Source: Vibrio fortis (lineage in GTDB: Bacteria > Pseudomonadota > Gammaproteobacteria > Enterobacterales > Vibrionaceae). From it: a DNA stretch of 64,000 bases. Where the stretch lies: positions 868,001 to 932,000 of the forward strand of contig NZ_JFFR01000002.1 of assembly GCF_000695685.1 (NCBI RefSeq), written 5' to 3'. Made by a program: the position numbers and the translations under genes. Positions 61,487-64,000 of this stretch are shown here, piece by piece. Numbering within the stretch: position 1 is the first letter of the stretch; every line of letters begins with the position of its first letter. The notes under the pieces were generated by a model. That model did not search any database, was not told where the DNA came from, and saw nothing but the letters and a program-made list of their open reading frames with translations.

Positions 61487-62188
61487 ATGATTGACATTGT
61501 TCTAATTGAAGACGATTGCGAACTTCGAAGGATGTTAAACTATCTATTGTCCGAAATTGAAGGATTTGAAGTGGCATGCTTTAAAAGTGGTTCAATTGCT
61601 CTTCCATTTATTGAGAAAAACCTGCCTAGACTAGTATTACTCGACTTACAACTGCCTGACATGTCAGGCCTTGACATAATTAAGTCCATCAGATCAAAGC
61701 TCATGCCCACACCAGTAATCGTTATCACTGCAAACGATAGTGAATTGACAGAGATGAATTGCTTGACTGCCGGTGCAAACGATTATTTGGCAAAGCCAAT
61801 TAGAAGCTCGGTCCTTGTTGAAAGAATCAAACGACAAATATTTAAAGATAGCAAAACGCTAAATAAAGAAAATGAGGCAGATAATGAAGCAAAAATCGCA
61901 TACTTGCGAGAAAAAGATCTCAGCCTTATATACAACAACACCAATATAAAACTGGCTCCTTCAGAGTATGAAATTCTAGATATTCTGAATAAGAGTGAAA
62001 AACCTATGACTGTTTGTGACCTATTTGAAATGATTCATGGTTTCAACCATGACCCAATAGACCGTTCTATCTATATGAGAATATACTCCTTAAAAAAGAA
62101 AATAAGCGCCTCATTCCCAAACTTTGAACTTGTAATGAATAGAAGATCAAAAGGGTTCTATTTGTCATGTGATATGGGCTACCTTTAG
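61487..62188 (+). CDS. orphan OmpR-family response regulator
   Basis: A 233-residue response regulator. The receiver has E8-D9-D10 (LIEDDCELRRM), phospho-acceptor D53 (VLLDLQLPDMSGLDIIKSI), T in VITANDSELT and K in YLAKPIRSSVLVERIK. An AT-rich, Lys/Asn-rich linker leads to a winged-helix domain (LAPSEYEILDILNKSEKPMT, DPIDRSIYMRIYSLKKKISA) that is more diverged than usual. No kinase gene is adjacent. It lies 79 bases after the EAL gene and is presumably co-transcribed, so it may control the exported-protein operon. Confidence 0.85.
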   Translation: MIDIVLIEDDCELRRMLNYLLSEIEGFEVACFKSGSIALPFIEKNLPRLVLLDLQLPDMSGLDIIKSIRSKLMPTPVIVITANDSELTEMNCLTAGANDYLAKPIRSSVLVERIKRQIFKDSKTLNKENEADNEAKIAYLREKDLSLIYNNTNIKLAPSEYEILDILNKSEKPMTVCDLFEMIHGFNHDPIDRSIYMRIYSLKKKISASFPNFELVMNRRSKGFYLSCDMGYL

Positions 62189-62442
62189 CTAACTATTTAG
62201 TATCTCACTAGAATAAATTTTCAATTTCTTCTAATTAATACTTATAATCTGTACATTCCCTTTTTATATCTATTTTCAAGTTACTCGGAATATAAGTTCT
62301 AGCCAAAAATCAAAATACCTTTACCCCCATACGGATTATCGTTTGCAATCGAAATTCAGCATGGGTATTTTGCCAAATTGCAAATTATCTTACAAAGGAA
62401 CTAAGCCAGTTTCATTATTCAATGACTTATAGGCCAGAAAGC

Positions 62443-62472
62443 AAAAAGCCGCTCATGAAGAGCGGCTTTTTT
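62443..62472 (-). terminator. bidirectional intrinsic terminator of the 4.5S RNA
   Basis: AAAAAGCCGCTC (62443-62454) pairs perfectly with GAGCGGCTTTTT (62460-62471), loop ATGAA. It lies directly after the 3' end of the 4.5S RNA on the minus strand. Confidence 0.85.
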
Positions 62473-62476
62473 AAAG

Positions 62477-62581
62477 GGTGGGAACCCAGCCACATCCCGG
62501 CACACAAGTCACTCGCTGCGGCTGCTTCCTTCCGGACCTGACCGAGTTCACGAGCTATTGTTGCGGGAGGACCAGGCCCCC
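62477..62581 (-). ncRNA. ffs: 4.5S RNA of the signal recognition particle
   Basis: The minus strand has the invariant SRP core GGTCAGGTCCGGAAGGAAGC (GGAA tetraloop with the A/C-rich symmetric loop), flanked by complementary halves, a GGGGGCC 5' end near 62581 and a GGGTTCCCACCC 3' end near 62477. The length, about 105 nt, agrees with bacterial 4.5S RNA (114 nt in E. coli). It binds Ffh and directs membrane-protein targeting. A terminator follows immediately. Ends are placed by helix pairing and may be off by a few bases. Confidence 0.93.
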
Positions 62582-62781
62582 ATAGATTCGTTTTCTAAGA
62601 GGCTTGCCTCAAAGAGTGAGTGGATTATTAAGCATCCCCGCAGCCATTGCAAGCCCTTCCACCCTATTTTTAAACAAATGTGGTCTAAGTGCTTATCCTT
62701 TACTCAAACCATTGCTAAATCGCAGGTAAATTGGTCATTTACCTGCGAGGAAACAAATACTGACGTTGGAGCTATGAACGC

Positions 62782-63525
62782 TTAGATATCGATATCTTCG
62801 TTATCTTCTGTACGAATAATGTAGTCCGTCATCCACGCAGTGCCTAGCAAGCATAACCACACAACAAATACTGGGCTCGGTACCTCAATGCTCGGTGTAA
62901 TCACCAGAGCAGCGAAACCCGCAGTGGGCAGTGTCCAGCACAACAGCTTATTCCAGCGGAAGGTTTTGAGCTTAGTCATCGCCTCCATTGACGCCATAAT
63001 GCCCGTTACACACAAGGCTACTAGTGCCGCATAAGGTAAGTCGGCTATCCAGAGTGGCAATATTAGAAACAGTGACCACCAGCTATGTCGACTGGCCGGT
63101 TTCAGGTGATTCGCCGCCCACCAGATAACTATAATGGATAGGGTTTGAAGAACCGTAACCCAAGGCGTACCGTCAAGCTTACCTGCAGACTGAGTCACCA
63201 TAATGCCGACTTGTAGAGTCGTGACAATTAACCCTGATACCACAAGCACTGACAAGCTACTACGGCGTGAGAAAACAACCATCAGCAGAGGGAATAACAC
63301 CCACGCACTGACTGATAATGTTATAGGCTGCATTGGAAGTGTTAGGCCGTATACGGTCATTGAAGCAAGCAGAGCCAAGCCTGCGACTCCTCCTTGCGGC
63401 AAAATCCATAGCGCGGGGATAACCATAGCCAAAACGGGAATGTCGCCGTCACTTAAACTAATAGCTCGGGCACAAACAACCGCTAATAGGGTTGTCACTA
63501 AGAACTGAAACGTTGAAAATACCAT
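62782..63525 (-). CDS. multi-spanning membrane protein of unknown function
   Basis: A 247-residue inner-membrane protein with about seven hydrophobic segments (FQFLVTTLLAVVCARAISLS, IPVLAMVIPALWILPQGGVA, TLSVSAWVLFPLLMVVFSRR, LVVSGLIVTTLQVGIMVTQS, TLSIIVIWWAANHL, ...). The C-terminal tail is acidic (RTEDNEDIDI). I recognise no named family. It lies beside the 4.5S RNA and divergent from the atl gene. Confidence 0.75.
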   Translation of the reverse strand: MVFSTFQFLVTTLLAVVCARAISLSDGDIPVLAMVIPALWILPQGGVAGLALLASMTVYGLTLPMQPITLSVSAWVLFPLLMVVFSRRSSLSVLVVSGLIVTTLQVGIMVTQSAGKLDGTPWVTVLQTLSIIVIWWAANHLKPASRHSWWSLFLILPLWIADLPYAALVALCVTGIMASMEAMTKLKTFRWNKLLCWTLPTAGFAALVITPSIEVPSPVFVVWLCLLGTAWMTDYIIRTEDNEDIDI

Positions 63526-63576
63526 AGCTCTCTCCTTCTACCGATCCGTGGTATTAATGAACTAGGAATAGTTAGT

Positions 63577-63879
63577 ATGGACCAATTTTTACCCCAAATC
63601 TTTGCTGTAATTCACCAAATTCCCTATGGGAAAGTAACAACTTATGGAGACATAGCACGTTTTTCAGGCTTTCCAGGCTATGCGCGTCACGTAGGCAAAG
63701 CTTTGGGCAATTTACCAGAAGGAAGTCAGCTCCCTTGGTTTAGGGTCATTAATAGTAAAGGCGAGATTTCGTTAAAAGGCGAGGACTTCGAGCGACAAAA
63801 GCGTCATTTGGAAGCGGAAGGCGTTGAAGTGAGTGAGACAGGTAAAATTAAACTCAGAAAATACAAATGGCAGCCGTAA
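63577..63879 (+). CDS. ybaZ: alkyltransferase-like protein (Atl, YbaZ type)
   Basis: A 100-residue protein of the MGMT/AGT DNA-binding superfamily. Features: IFAVIHQIPYGKVTTYGDIA then RFSGFPGYARHVGKALGNLP, with the arginine-finger-type segment. The catalytic PCHR motif is replaced by PWFRV, so there is no active cysteine. Such Atl proteins bind O6-alkylguanine in DNA and hand it to nucleotide excision repair. E. coli YbaZ lies near ffs as here. A terminator overlaps the stop codon. Confidence 0.93.
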   Translation: MDQFLPQIFAVIHQIPYGKVTTYGDIARFSGFPGYARHVGKALGNLPEGSQLPWFRVINSKGEISLKGEDFERQKRHLEAEGVEVSETGKIKLRKYKWQP

Positions 63880-63897
63880 CGCTGCCATTGTTCTTTA
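63866..63897 (+). terminator. intrinsic terminator of atl
   Basis: AATGGCAGC (63866-63874) pairs with GCTGCCATT (63881-63889) around CGTAAC, which holds the stop codon, and is followed by GTTCTTTATT. Confidence 0.65.
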
Positions 63898-63926
63898 TTC
63901 AGTTCGTTCTCTTAGAGAGCAACCAA

Positions 63927-64000
63927 TTAACGCACACCTACTAAACGCAAATCCAGTGACTCTGTGCTCTCTGCATCTGTGATCACAGGCGCAATCGTAT
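63927..64000 (-). CDS. 3' end of an unidentified gene (partial)
   Basis: The minus-strand frame entering from the window edge reads TIAPVITDAESTESLDLRLV then GVR and stops at TAA (63927-63929). Only 24 codons are visible, too few to identify it. It is convergent with the atl gene. Confidence 0.5.
   Translation of the reverse strand, partial: TIAPVITDAESTESLDLRLVGVR

Noticed and set aside
62189..62442. Integration (att) direct repeat between the response regulator and ffs
   Set aside because: No stretch matching the ffs 3' end recurs at the left side of the island near 56900.

Overview
The window is a chromosomal segment of a Vibrio-type gammaproteobacterium. The evidence is the gene set (uridine phosphorylase, ZntA, YbiB/TrpD2, PpiB, NemA-GloA, Blc lipocalin, SdaA, YceB, Bor, YjdM, DUF3297, a 4.5S RNA gene next to an alkyltransferase-like gene), the moderate GC content, and the many short, strong bidirectional intrinsic terminators between genes. 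A relative of the Vibrio splendidus group is my impression only. I see no tRNA, rRNA, CRISPR array, transposase or prophage gene.

Layout. 0-9 kb: 3'-truncated udp with a CRP-like site, zntA with a MerR-type promoter, a MATE pump, a CBS protein, two small unknowns, ybiB/trpD2, a TetR regulator and ppiB. 9-14.3 kb: a divergent cytochrome c / cytochrome b561 pair sharing an almost perfect 50-bp palindrome, with a MarR gene behind it, then an EamA transporter, gloA-nemA and a LysR gene. 15-23.6 kb: an orphan membrane protein/HlyD pair, an RND pump and adaptor divergent from a TetR gene, and a LysR gene divergent from a YdhR-like monooxygenase. 23.6-32.3 kb: lipocalin, amidohydrolase, GNAT, RlpA-like lipoprotein, LysE/Lrp pair, and sdaA with a sodium:solute symporter. 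32.4-40.5 kb: a catabolic-looking cluster of MFS permease, double SnoaL-like protein, porin, LacI regulator, arylsulfatase, DUF4345 protein and an outer-membrane protein, preceded by two CRP-like sites. 40.8-56.9 kb: OmpX-like barrel, VOC protein and globin, EamA transporter, two overlapping hydrolase genes, YceB, a VpsR-like sigma-54 activator, a DCC-family protein, a lipoprotein with ClpP-like motifs, a MITE-like repeat, an RstAB-like two-component system with a Bor lipoprotein, AzlCD with an AraC regulator, and an orphan solute-binding protein.

56.9-62.2 kb is the most unusual part. It is strongly AT-rich and holds a four-gene operon of exported proteins of no family I recognise (126, 149, 164 and 486 aa), a decayed copy of the last gene's 3' end, and, transcribed away from the operon, a free-standing divergent EAL protein and an orphan OmpR-type response regulator. 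One exported protein has a pilin/spore-coat-U-like pattern and another an Ig-like pattern. A strong hairpin sits after the 164-aa gene. I infer a surface or extracellular structure linked to c-di-GMP, carried on a small acquired island beside the 4.5S RNA gene. The window closes with the 4.5S RNA, a membrane protein, an alkyltransferase-like (Atl) gene and the 3' end of one more gene.
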